Shown: one piece after another, positions 34,867-42,289 of the stretch | How positions within the stretch are numbered: the first letter of the stretch is position 1 | Layout of the letters: each line of letters starts with the position of its first letter | NCBI GenBank assembly: GCA_030645475.1 | Contig: JAUSMA010000016.1 | Span: 56,113 to 120,112 of the forward strand | Direction: 5' to 3' | Source of the DNA: Nitrospirota bacterium | GTDB taxonomy: Bacteria; Nitrospirota; Nitrospiria; Nitrospirales; Nitrospiraceae | Length of the DNA stretch: 64,000 nucleotides | Position numbers and translations under genes: made by a program | The notes under the pieces: model-generated | Databases searched by the model: none | What the model was told of the DNA's origin: nothing | What the model saw: the letters and a program-made list of their open reading frames with translations, nothing else

Positions 34867-35588
34867 TGCGGAAACGCGCCCTCGTGACCGGAGGCAGTGG
34901 TGTCATCGGTTCGGCCATCGCCGAGCGACTGGCGGCAGATGGCTATGCCGTCATCGTGCATGCCCATCGGCATCCTGAGTCGGCTGAGCAGGTGGCAGAG
35001 AAGATTCGGAATAAAAACGGGTCGGCGTCGGTTGTCTGTTTCGATATTACCGATGAGTCTGCCACGAGGCAGGCCCTCGATGCGCTGCTGAAGGATGGAC
35101 CGATCCAAGTTGTCGTCAACAATGCCGGAGCTCACGACGATGCGCCGATGGCAGGGATGTCTCACGAGCAATGGACAAGGGTCATCGATCTCTCGCTGAA
35201 CGGATTCTTTCATGTCACGCAGCCGCTGTTGCTGCCGATGATCGGGACCCGCTGGGGGCGGATCGTCTCGATTTCGTCGCTGGCCGGGGTGACAGGCAAC
35301 CGCGGACAAAGCAACTATGCCGCCGCGAAAGCCGGCCTGCATGGAGCCAGCAAGTCGTTGGCGATCGAGGTGGCGTCACGGGGCATCACGGTCAATGTGG
35401 TGGCTCCCGGTTTGATCGAATCGCCCGCGACAAGAGATTCCTTCAAGGCGGAGCAGGTCGCCACGTTGGTGCCGATGAAACGAGTGGGTACGCCGGATGA
35501 CGTTGCGGCGCTCGTGTCGTTCCTCGCGTCCGAGGGCGCCGGTTATATTACCGGCCAGATCATCGGTGTGAACGGAGGCATGGCATGA
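34863..35588 (+). CDS. 3-oxoacyl-ACP reductase (FabG/ApeQ-like)
   Basis: A 241-residue short-chain dehydrogenase. The NADP-binding loop is TGGSGVIGSAIAERLA, the NNAG motif is VVNNAGAHDDAP, and the catalytic Ser-Tyr-Lys are in SISSLAGVTGNRGQSNYAAAKAG. It ends in GYITGQIIGVNGGMA, as in FabG. In the polyene pathway it reduces the ketoacyl-ACP after each condensation (ApeQ role). It lies between the dehydratase and glycosyltransferase, with 4-base overlaps on both sides. Confidence 0.93.
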   Translation: MMRKRALVTGGSGVIGSAIAERLAADGYAVIVHAHRHPESAEQVAEKIRNKNGSASVVCFDITDESATRQALDALLKDGPIQVVVNNAGAHDDAPMAGMSHEQWTRVIDLSLNGFFHVTQPLLLPMIGTRWGRIVSISSLAGVTGNRGQSNYAAAKAGLHGASKSLAIEVASRGITVNVVAPGLIESPATRDSFKAEQVATLVPMKRVGTPDDVAALVSFLASEGAGYITGQIIGVNGGMA

Positions 35589-36394
35589 CTGCGCCGCGCG
35601 ACCTCGCCCGTTCATGCTGGGTCGTGATCCCGGCCTACAATGAGGCGGAAACGGTGCGCGATGTGGCGATGCGCGCGCGGCAACAATGTCCGAACGTCAT
35701 CGTCGTGGACGACGGCTCAACCGACGGCACGGCCCGTGCCCTGGCCGGTCTGGATATCACCCTGATACATAATGAAGAGAACAGAGGAAAGGCCGGCAGC
35801 CTCCAGCGCGGATTCGAGCATGCCTTGGCCCACGGAGCCCTCGGCATCATCACGCTCGATGCAGACGGGCAACATGCGCCGGAAGAGATTCCGATCTTTC
35901 TTACGGCTTCCGTGAATGCTCCCGATGCGTTTCTTGTCGGAATCCGCCCGCGAGACAAGCGGAAGACGTCATTCTGGCGATATGGCGCGAATCGCGTTGC
36001 AGATTTTTGGATTTCATGGGCCGCCGGTCAACTCATCGACGATACGCAATCCGGGTTCCGGTTGTATCCCGCGACATTGTTGAGACGCATTGATCTCGCA
36101 GAGGGAAAAGAGCGGAGCTTCGTATTTGAAAGCGAAGTCCTGATTGAAGCCAGTCATGTGGGTACTTCGATCGGGATGGTTACCGTCGGGGTTGCGCCTC
36201 GGATGGGTTCAAGGCTCAGCCATTTTAGGCCGGTATATGACATCGCGAAGATTACGCTTATGGTCGCCGCGAGATTGCTCTCGCGAGGGATGTATCCGGC
36301 AGGCTTGTATCGCGTTGTCAGGGAGTGGATCGGTCCTTCGTCCGCGGAAGGCCTTTCGCGGACCGATAAGCTTGCCAAGTCTTCACGTAAGTAA
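35585..36394 (+). CDS. Family 2 glycosyltransferase
   Basis: A 269-residue GT-A fold glycosyltransferase. The sugar-nucleotide motif is VVDDGSTDGTARALAG, and the DxD metal site is TLDADGQHAPEEIP. QSGFRLYPATLL is the downstream acceptor-binding motif. No clear transmembrane helices are seen, unlike DPM1/DPG-synthase members, so it is probably membrane-associated. As the last gene of the operon it may add a sugar to the polyene lipid, as proposed for glycosyltransferases in other aryl polyene clusters. It overlaps the reductase by 4 bases and is followed by a long palindrome. Confidence 0.87.
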   Translation: MTAPRDLARSCWVVIPAYNEAETVRDVAMRARQQCPNVIVVDDGSTDGTARALAGLDITLIHNEENRGKAGSLQRGFEHALAHGALGIITLDADGQHAPEEIPIFLTASVNAPDAFLVGIRPRDKRKTSFWRYGANRVADFWISWAAGQLIDDTQSGFRLYPATLLRRIDLAEGKERSFVFESEVLIEASHVGTSIGMVTVGVAPRMGSRLSHFRPVYDIAKITLMVAARLLSRGMYPAGLYRVVREWIGPSSAEGLSRTDKLAKSSRK

Positions 36395-36429
36395 CGGATT
36401 GTCGGGGATGGAAAGGGAGCGGGAAGATT

Positions 36430-36457
36430 CCCTCTGCCGCAGATCTGCGGCAGAGGG
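36430..36457. terminator. 28-bp perfect palindrome between convergent operons
   Basis: Two 14-base halves beginning CCCTCTGCCGCAGA form a perfect inverted repeat centred between 36443 and 36444. It lies between the stops of the glycosyltransferase (36394) and the minus-strand lipoprotein (36467). No T-run follows on either strand, so it may act as a weak or bidirectional terminator. Confidence 0.55.
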
Positions 36458-36466
36458 TGATAAGTC

Positions 36467-36877
36467 TTACATGCCTGCTGCAGCGAGCCGACCCTTGATG
36501 GCGTTATCAAGATTGCGAATCCAGCCGCTGTATGCCTCGTGGATGGTTTGTTTCTCGGCGTTGTAGTTCAAGTTGACGCTATCTTTATAGGTCATGCTGT
36601 ACGTTTTGGTGTCGTATGCAATATCGACGATGGCGGTGTGGCTTCGGGCATTTTGCGTGGCGACGATCTGGCCCGGCTTGGTGATCACCATGATCCATCT
36701 GAGCCCGATCCCCGCATCCACGATCGCCTTGCCAACCTGATCCAATGTCAGCTCTTTACCGGTCGACGAAGCAATCGGCGCTTCTTTGACATTGTAGATT
36801 TGTCCTGCACCTCGGCAGCCTGTCACGATCACGACAGCCAGACATGCCACAAGAATTCCAGATAGCAACTGTTTCAT
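36467..36877 (-). CDS. Small lipoprotein in the aryl polyene locus
   Basis: A 136-residue lipoprotein: the signal peptide MKQLLSGILVACLAVVIVTG is followed by the lipobox Cys (CRGAGQIYNV). The mature part contains KELTLDQVGKAIVDAGIGLRWIMVITKPGQIVATQNARSHTAIVDIAYDTKTYSMTYKDSVNLNY, a pattern seen in many unnamed small lipoproteins. It overlaps the deacetylase stop by 4 bases, so it is the last gene of the halogenase-chorismatase-deacetylase operon. E. coli aryl polyene clusters also hold a lipoprotein (ApeN), but I cannot show homology. Confidence 0.75.
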   Translation of the reverse strand: MKQLLSGILVACLAVVIVTGCRGAGQIYNVKEAPIASSTGKELTLDQVGKAIVDAGIGLRWIMVITKPGQIVATQNARSHTAIVDIAYDTKTYSMTYKDSVNLNYNAEKQTIHEAYSGWIRNLDNAIKGRLAAAGM

Positions 36878-37833
36878 CGCTGTCCCTCCTTTGGATAGGC
36901 CCGGTTCGACTGAAAGTTCTTTGCTCTTAATCCCATTCGCGGTCTCAAGTCAAGTTCACGCGCCGGCGCCTCCATCATATGCGTGGGGGCATAGCCGCGC
37001 TCGAGGACATGGTCGATCAAATCTTCGACCAGCGAGAGGTTGGCCGGACACATGCCCTTCTGGTTCCACTTGGACATGGCGTCCGGAAAGACCTGATGCT
37101 TCGCGAGTACGAATTCCGAGGGATGGCAGTAGAAGACCAGATGGCGCGAACTGCGCCCGATCCAGCGAATCATGCGTTGAATCATCGGCAGGCCGAGTGT
37201 GCGTAGTGTCGCCAGGTTGATCGGAAACAGGCACGAGGAGGGAGGGACTTCGGTCAAGGGACCCTCGCCGGGTGTCGTCAAATTTTCCCGCGATGGCCGA
37301 TAGGGATCTCGTGGCGCCCAGAAGTATTTCAGATAGTGGACTCGTCCAAGCCCCATGTCGAATCGCCTGGCAGGAACGGAAGAGTCGTATCGATAACCTT
37401 CGTGTTCGAGGGCGCGGAGCGTGGTTTCACCGATCGAGAGGTTGGGCGCGCGGAATACGACCGGACGAATACCGGCGGCTTGTTCGACAGCCTCGGTGGC
37501 GCGGCTGATCCATTCCCGTTGCTGCTCGTAACTGGCCGTGCGGAAATCTTCGTCCTCCTCCAGCCCGCCGTGGGCCCACCCATGTGTGCCTAACTGGTGT
37601 CCGCGGTCGTGACAGTCTCTGACCAAATGCGGATAGGCTTCCGCGAAGCGTCCCGCGAAGAAGATCGTGCCCTTGAGCTGGTAGCGATCGCAGAGGCTGA
37701 GGAGCAGTTCGAGTCCCGAGTGAGAGCCGGGCACCCAATCGCAGTCGATCGTAAAGTAAAACTGCGGGGGAGCGATCGCACCATGTCCGTTTCTATCGAC
37801 GGCATGGAGATGTGTGGCACGACCCCTGAACAT
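36874..37833 (-). CDS. Polysaccharide deacetylase-family protein
   Basis: A NodB-type carbohydrate esterase, about 319 residues from the ATG at 37833 (MFRGRATHLHAV). The frame is open to an ATG at 37941, which would overlap the chorismatase by 32 bases, so the start is uncertain. Motifs are FTIDCDWVPGSH (metal Asp), HQLGTHGWAHGGLEEDEDF (H-S/T-x-x-x-H zinc site), FRAPNLSIGETTLRALEHEGYRYDSSV and YCHPSEF. It would remove an acyl group from a sugar or similar amide. Its role in a polyene locus could be processing of the glycolipid carrier, but this is inference. Confidence 0.85.
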   Translation of the reverse strand: MFRGRATHLHAVDRNGHGAIAPPQFYFTIDCDWVPGSHSGLELLLSLCDRYQLKGTIFFAGRFAEAYPHLVRDCHDRGHQLGTHGWAHGGLEEDEDFRTASYEQQREWISRATEAVEQAAGIRPVVFRAPNLSIGETTLRALEHEGYRYDSSVPARRFDMGLGRVHYLKYFWAPRDPYRPSRENLTTPGEGPLTEVPPSSCLFPINLATLRTLGLPMIQRMIRWIGRSSRHLVFYCHPSEFVLAKHQVFPDAMSKWNQKGMCPANLSLVEDLIDHVLERGYAPTHMMEAPARELDLRPRMGLRAKNFQSNRAYPKEGQR

Positions 37834-37909
37834 TATAAATGGCTCCCGAGCATGATGGGGAGCTGGGATGGTTGTTGAACAGACGATGCAGGATATCGCA
37901 TGGATGGAA

Positions 37910-38956
37910 TCAGTCCGAGGTGATGAGCCCTTCGATTTCAATCAACAGTTCCTTGCGACAGAGTTCTCCTTGAAGGAATAGAACCTGATTCGAGGATAAC
38001 GGGAAGCTGCGGAGGGCCTCGCGGACCTCGGATAGATGGGCTGCATCCCGCACATAGACTTTATACAGGGATTCGCTCTGTGGCCCTGTGAAATGCCTGT
38101 GGGCTGCGTTTTCAGCATGAGGGAGCAAGACCTTGAGGTTCTGGATCGTTTCGAGCGTCTGTTCCTTGGGAAGGCCCACATGCTGGCTGGTATGTCCGAC
38201 CACGCTTGCCGTCCCGGCAATATAGAGTTGCGAGCGGGTCTCAGATCGAGACAGGGTCGCCCGCGCGAAGGACGGACTCCGGGGTCCGTAATCTTGGGGG
38301 TATTCGTAGGCATGGACTTGCCGGGGATTCCCGAGGTGCGTCGCGGGAAGGGTTCCCGCCATGAAGTAGATTTGCAAGGGACCAGACCTGGTGCCCACGG
38401 CGGTGCCTGCGGGAAGTGAGTGAGGGAAGCCAGGCAGCATGTCTGCAAGGGCACGGTGCCGCCCCAGGCAAAATCCCTGATAGCGCTCAAGCCCGTTGGC
38501 GAAGCCATTGATGTCGGGGAAATAGTTCCAGATCCGCCAAATGTGTTGATAGGACAAGTCGTGCAAGCAAGAGAACAGCCGGCGGTAGGCGCGCTCCGTC
38601 ACGGTTTCGATCGGTTGGCCCGGCTGTTCAGTGAGGGTCACCGTTCCAAAGAGAACGTTTCCACTGGCCGAGGCTGAAAATCCCTCGTCACGATAGGACT
38701 TGATCTGGTCCGTTGTGCTCCACACTTCGAGGCGAGAGGGTCCGGCGAGCTCCGGGAGGTCGAGGTGAATGACGGGACAAGGAAAGCTATCGGGCACGTG
38801 GCTGCCAAAGGAGACGATGGCAAGCGGGTTCACGTGATGTGTCTTCAGCCAGGAGCTCACCTGTGCCGTCTCAAGAAATACACAGTGGGGCAGCGCCGGT
38901 GAGGCCGAGAGTGAAGGGTCTTTTCGGGAGGCCATCTGAGTCTGACTCTGTCCCAC
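37910..38956 (-). CDS. xanB2: Chorismatase of the FkbO/Hyg5/XanB2 family
   Basis: A 348-residue protein that matches chorismatases: YRRLFSCLHDLSYQHIWRIWNYFPDING, GLERYQGFCLGRHRAL, the substrate-binding GTAVGTRSGPLQIYFMAG, NPRQVHAYEYPQDYGPRSPSFARATL and the C-terminal YVRDAAHL segment typical of the RidA-like fold. XanB2 of Xanthomonas converts chorismate to 3- and 4-hydroxybenzoate, the starters of xanthomonadin. This gene therefore supplies the aromatic head group for the polyene pathway. It lies between the halogenase-like gene (26-base gap) and the deacetylase. The first Met is assumed; a second ATG lies at 38935. Confidence 0.9.
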   Translation of the reverse strand: MGQSQTQMASRKDPSLSASPALPHCVFLETAQVSSWLKTHHVNPLAIVSFGSHVPDSFPCPVIHLDLPELAGPSRLEVWSTTDQIKSYRDEGFSASASGNVLFGTVTLTEQPGQPIETVTERAYRRLFSCLHDLSYQHIWRIWNYFPDINGFANGLERYQGFCLGRHRALADMLPGFPHSLPAGTAVGTRSGPLQIYFMAGTLPATHLGNPRQVHAYEYPQDYGPRSPSFARATLSRSETRSQLYIAGTASVVGHTSQHVGLPKEQTLETIQNLKVLLPHAENAAHRHFTGPQSESLYKVYVRDAAHLSEVREALRSFPLSSNQVLFLQGELCRKELLIEIEGLITSD

Positions 38957-38981
38957 GTGGCGGCTCCTGCTGATTGACCGG

Positions 38982-40349
38982 TTAAGATTGTTGCTTGACG
39001 GCGTAATCCTGCAGCTCGGTGACCGTCGTCGACGTACCGAGCTTTCTGCGCCGGGAGACGGCCCAATTTTCTTTCCAATTCAACATGAAAACCGTGTAAT
39101 AGCAAACCTTAAAGAGGAAAAGAGGGAACCGTGCCTGACGTTGTTCGTACACGTCCCCGGCTAACAACGACAAGACGGCCCGCTCGATTTTCGGCGGCCG
39201 GTTGGTCGAGACGAAGAGCGATTGAAAGGCCGGCTGGGTAAAGCGGTGGATAAACCACGAAAACGTGTTGATGGCCCGCCGTACCATCCGCTCGAACTCC
39301 CGGAGCCGTTGCGCGTAGTCCGGTGAATGGCGCAGGTGGGCTTCGACGACTTTCGCGCCGAGCACGGCACTGTTCAGCGCCAAATGGACGCCGCTGGAGA
39401 AGACCGGGTCGATGAAGGCGAAGGCATCGCCGACCATGAGGTAGCCGTCCCCCGACATGGTCTCTCGCCGATAGGAAAAGTTCGCCGCCGCATAGACGGG
39501 CGTGAGGAGTTTTGCCTGACTCATCCGCTTAGCAATCGGGGGGGATTGCCTCAGGGTGTCCAGGAGGAATTGATCGAGGGGAGTCGTGCGCGATTTGATG
39601 TAGTCAGGCCAGCAGACAACTCCGACGCTGGTGGTTCCGTCCTTGAAAGGGATCAACCAGCACCAGCCGTGATCGAGCCAGCCCGCTGTGATATTTCCCT
39701 CGTCTTTGCCTGGCAACCTGCCGACACCCTCAAAGTGACCGAAGATGGCGGCGCTGTTATGGGTCTGGCTGCGTTGCTTTCCTCCCAGTTGTGCGGAAAG
39801 AAATGTATCGCGCCCGCTCGCATCGACTACGAATCTGGTCTCCCAGGCCATGGGATTTCCGGTCTTGTCTTGCGCATGCACAATTGACGTCGTCCCTGGA
39901 CGAAACTCGACGCGCTCGGCCCGAACACCTTCGTGGACCTGCGCGCCCTTGGCGACGGCATTCTTCAGGAGGATGGCGTCGAATTCGGATCGTTTGACTT
40001 CAAAGGCATAGGGCTGGGATTCATCGAAGGCTTTGGAAAAGTAGAACATCTGCGTCCGGCCATAACGATGCGAGACCATCTCTGCACCGTATTTCACGAT
40101 TCCGATCTTCTCGACGTCGGCCAACACACCCAATTGCTTGAGGATCGGGAGGGTTTGGGGGAGCAGCGATTCGCCGATATGGAAGCGAGGATGCGGATCC
40201 TTCTCCAAGACCTGGACATTCCAGCCCTGTTCAGCCAGCAACGCTGAAATGGTCGAGCCGGCAGGACCGCCTCCGACCACGAGGACGTCGCATGGAGTCG
40301 GAGTCGTATGTGAGTCTGCGGAAGGGACGGAAGACATGGACAACCTCAT
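38982..40349 (-). CDS. Flavin-dependent halogenase-like oxidoreductase
   Basis: A 455-residue FAD enzyme. GxGxxG lies in VVGGGPAGSTISALLAEQGW, followed by FHIGESLLP, typical of halogenases. Two halogenase hallmarks are present: the WxWxIP motif as WCWLIP at residues 229-234, and a Lys in VKYGAE (Lys86) where PltA-type enzymes have the catalytic Lys. DAFAFIDPVFSSGVHLALNSA is the FAD-contact region. It would use reduced flavin and halide to halogenate a phenol or its ACP-bound form. Xanthomonas aryl polyene clusters carry a similar halogenase and produce brominated pigment. Some homologs are not halogenases. ATG 40337 is an alternative start. Confidence 0.85.
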   Translation of the reverse strand: MRLSMSSVPSADSHTTPTPCDVLVVGGGPAGSTISALLAEQGWNVQVLEKDPHPRFHIGESLLPQTLPILKQLGVLADVEKIGIVKYGAEMVSHRYGRTQMFYFSKAFDESQPYAFEVKRSEFDAILLKNAVAKGAQVHEGVRAERVEFRPGTTSIVHAQDKTGNPMAWETRFVVDASGRDTFLSAQLGGKQRSQTHNSAAIFGHFEGVGRLPGKDEGNITAGWLDHGWCWLIPFKDGTTSVGVVCWPDYIKSRTTPLDQFLLDTLRQSPPIAKRMSQAKLLTPVYAAANFSYRRETMSGDGYLMVGDAFAFIDPVFSSGVHLALNSAVLGAKVVEAHLRHSPDYAQRLREFERMVRRAINTFSWFIHRFTQPAFQSLFVSTNRPPKIERAVLSLLAGDVYEQRQARFPLFLFKVCYYTVFMLNWKENWAVSRRRKLGTSTTVTELQDYAVKQQS

Positions 40350-40505
40350 GACATGGTAATCGAGTGGGGCGGAGTATACCCAAGAAGCGACAACGTTGCT
40401 AGGTCAAGGCCCGATTGGAAAGGCAACGCCGGGAATGTCTCGTCGTTGCCTCTGTGAGTAGATCGTGCTAGCTTCCGAGAGAATATTTCCCTACTGCGCA
40501 ATTGT

Positions 40506-41261
40506 GTGGATGTGGTTGCGGCTATGAGCGAAACGACTTGGACGGCCAGGCTTGTCGGGGCTTTTCCCCTGTTTCTATTCGGATTTGTAGGCATTCTGTC
40601 AATGTGGGCAGGTGTGGCGTTAGCACAGGAGGTGCCTCCGACGCCGGTTCCGTCGTCTCCACCAGCCAAGAAATTCGATCTCTACTTAAGCGGCCATGTC
40701 ATGGGCCTCTTCCCCCAGGATAAAGATCTTTCCGTCGGCGGGAGTCGAATTCCTCATACCGATGTGCGTGGCACGATCGGCGCCGGGATCAAGTTCGACG
40801 CCTATCCCTGGTTCACGAAGAAAATTCTCGGCGCTGAGATTGAAGCCTTCGGGCTCGGCGGAAGCGTCCGGGCTCCCCGGACCACGTCCGGCACCGGCAC
40901 GACTCAGGCGCAGGGCAGTCTGATTGCCGTCAATACGATGTACAACTTGATATTGCGTTATCCAGGCGAGACCGTCCAGCCCTACATCGGCGTCGGGGGC
41001 GGTACGTCGACCGGCATCCTCTATAACGTGAACATCACGAGCGGCAACGTGGGACTCACTGGCAGTTCAGGAGATTTCGCCTTCGCGTATCAGTTTCTCG
41101 GCGGCGTCCGCACCTTCGTGACGCAGAAACTATTTCTGTTCGGCGAGTACAAGTATTTTGCGACCAAATATAGTTGGGACAGTGACGGCGCCGGCAATCA
41201 GCGGATCAAGCTGGATTTCCAGACCCATATCGTATCCGGCGGCATCGGATGGTCGTTCTGA
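40506..41261 (+). CDS. Outer-membrane beta-barrel protein, paralog of the one at 22399
   Basis: A 251-residue outer-membrane protein with an N-terminal hydrophobic segment (PLFLFGFVGILSMWAGVALAQ) and a beta-barrel-like body ending in GGIGWSF, whose final Phe is the BAM signal. It shares PY-(I/G)-GVG-x-G, FAYQF-(L/M)-GGV, FLFGEYK and the GGIG-x-xF end with the barrel at 22399-23070, so these two are paralogs. Its role may be surface display or sensing in the region around the polyene locus, but nothing in the sequence shows this. It is divergent from the halogenase-like gene. Confidence 0.85.
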   Translation: MDVVAAMSETTWTARLVGAFPLFLFGFVGILSMWAGVALAQEVPPTPVPSSPPAKKFDLYLSGHVMGLFPQDKDLSVGGSRIPHTDVRGTIGAGIKFDAYPWFTKKILGAEIEAFGLGGSVRAPRTTSGTGTTQAQGSLIAVNTMYNLILRYPGETVQPYIGVGGGTSTGILYNVNITSGNVGLTGSSGDFAFAYQFLGGVRTFVTQKLFLFGEYKYFATKYSWDSDGAGNQRIKLDFQTHIVSGGIGWSF

Positions 41262-41294
41262 GCTGACAGCGAAGCCAACCTGTCCGAAGCTGCT

Positions 41295-42055
41295 ATGAGC
41301 ATCCTCGATCAATTTTTCGTCTATCATCCTGAGCCCTGGCAAGATCGCGACTGGGCGCGGCTTACCGGCTTGCCGCTTGAAGAGGTGTGGTTTCAGTCCA
41401 CCGATGGAGTGCGCCTGTTCGGGTGGTATGTCGAAGCGCAAGCCGATCGTCCGGTCATACTCTGGTGCCATGGCAATGCCGGTAATGTGATCCATCGACT
41501 GGAGAATCTGAAGTTGCTCTATCAGTTAGGCCTGTCGGTGTTTCTGTTCGACTATCGCGGCTATGGTCGGAGCCAAGGACGGCCTTCGGAGGAAGGGCTC
41601 TATCAGGATGCGCTGGGTGCTTACGACTATCTGACTCGTACGAGAATGATCCGTTCCGAACGCATCATCATTTCGGGCGTTCGCTCGGTGGGGCTGTGGC
41701 GGGGGAACTGGCCTCTCAGAAGCCTGCTGCGGGGCTGATACTCGAATCGGTGTTTCCGTCCATCGAAGCGGTGGCCAAGTTCCATTACGGTGGGTTGCCG
41801 GTTCATTGGCTGTTGGGGGCAAATTTCAAACTCATCGATCGCCTTCCGCAGCTCTCGCTGCCGAAGCTCGTTATTCACGGTGATAGAGACGACATCATTC
41901 CGCTCGAATTGGGTCGGCAAGTTTTTGAAGCAGCGAAGCCACCCAAGTCCTTTTATCTCATTGAGGGCGCCGATCATAACAACACCTATCAGGTCGGTGG
42001 CGCAGCCTATTTCCGGCGGTGGGTAGAGTTTGTTCAAGCCGCCATCCGATCCTAG
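41295..42055 (+). pseudogene. Alpha/beta hydrolase interrupted by a single-base frameshift
   Basis: The 5' part (41295-41670) reads MSILDQFFVYHPEPW then WCHGNAGNVIHRLENL, VFLFDYRGYGRSQGRPSE and TRTRMIRSERIIII-like sequence. The nucleophile elbow GRSLGG appears only in the next frame: continuing from 41672 gives FGRSLGGAVAGELASQKPAAGLILESVFPSIEA, through LVIHGDRDDIIP and GADHNNTYQ (catalytic Asp and His). Adding one T to TTT at 41671-41673 restores a single frame of about 253 codons. The family is the DUF1749/BEM46-like alpha/beta hydrolase group. Either a real one-base deletion or a sequencing error in the T-run explains it; the rest is intact, so a recent event or error is likely. Confidence 0.82.
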
Positions 42056-42289
42056 CAGCCTGCTAGTCCGTACTCGCATCAGATTGGTAAGACTTGAGGA
42101 AATGGGCCGACAGACCGAGATAGAGTAGGCCTATCGCGTCCCATGCCAGAATTTCGTAAGAAGTGATTGGAGATCGCGCCGGCATTTGGTAGAGTGCCGT
42201 CGGTTGACCAGAATGCCTGCTCAGAGGGGCAGGGGGATGGCGGCCGAAAGAGACCTGTTCCTGCAATGTGGGTGAAGGAGGCCGGGCTG

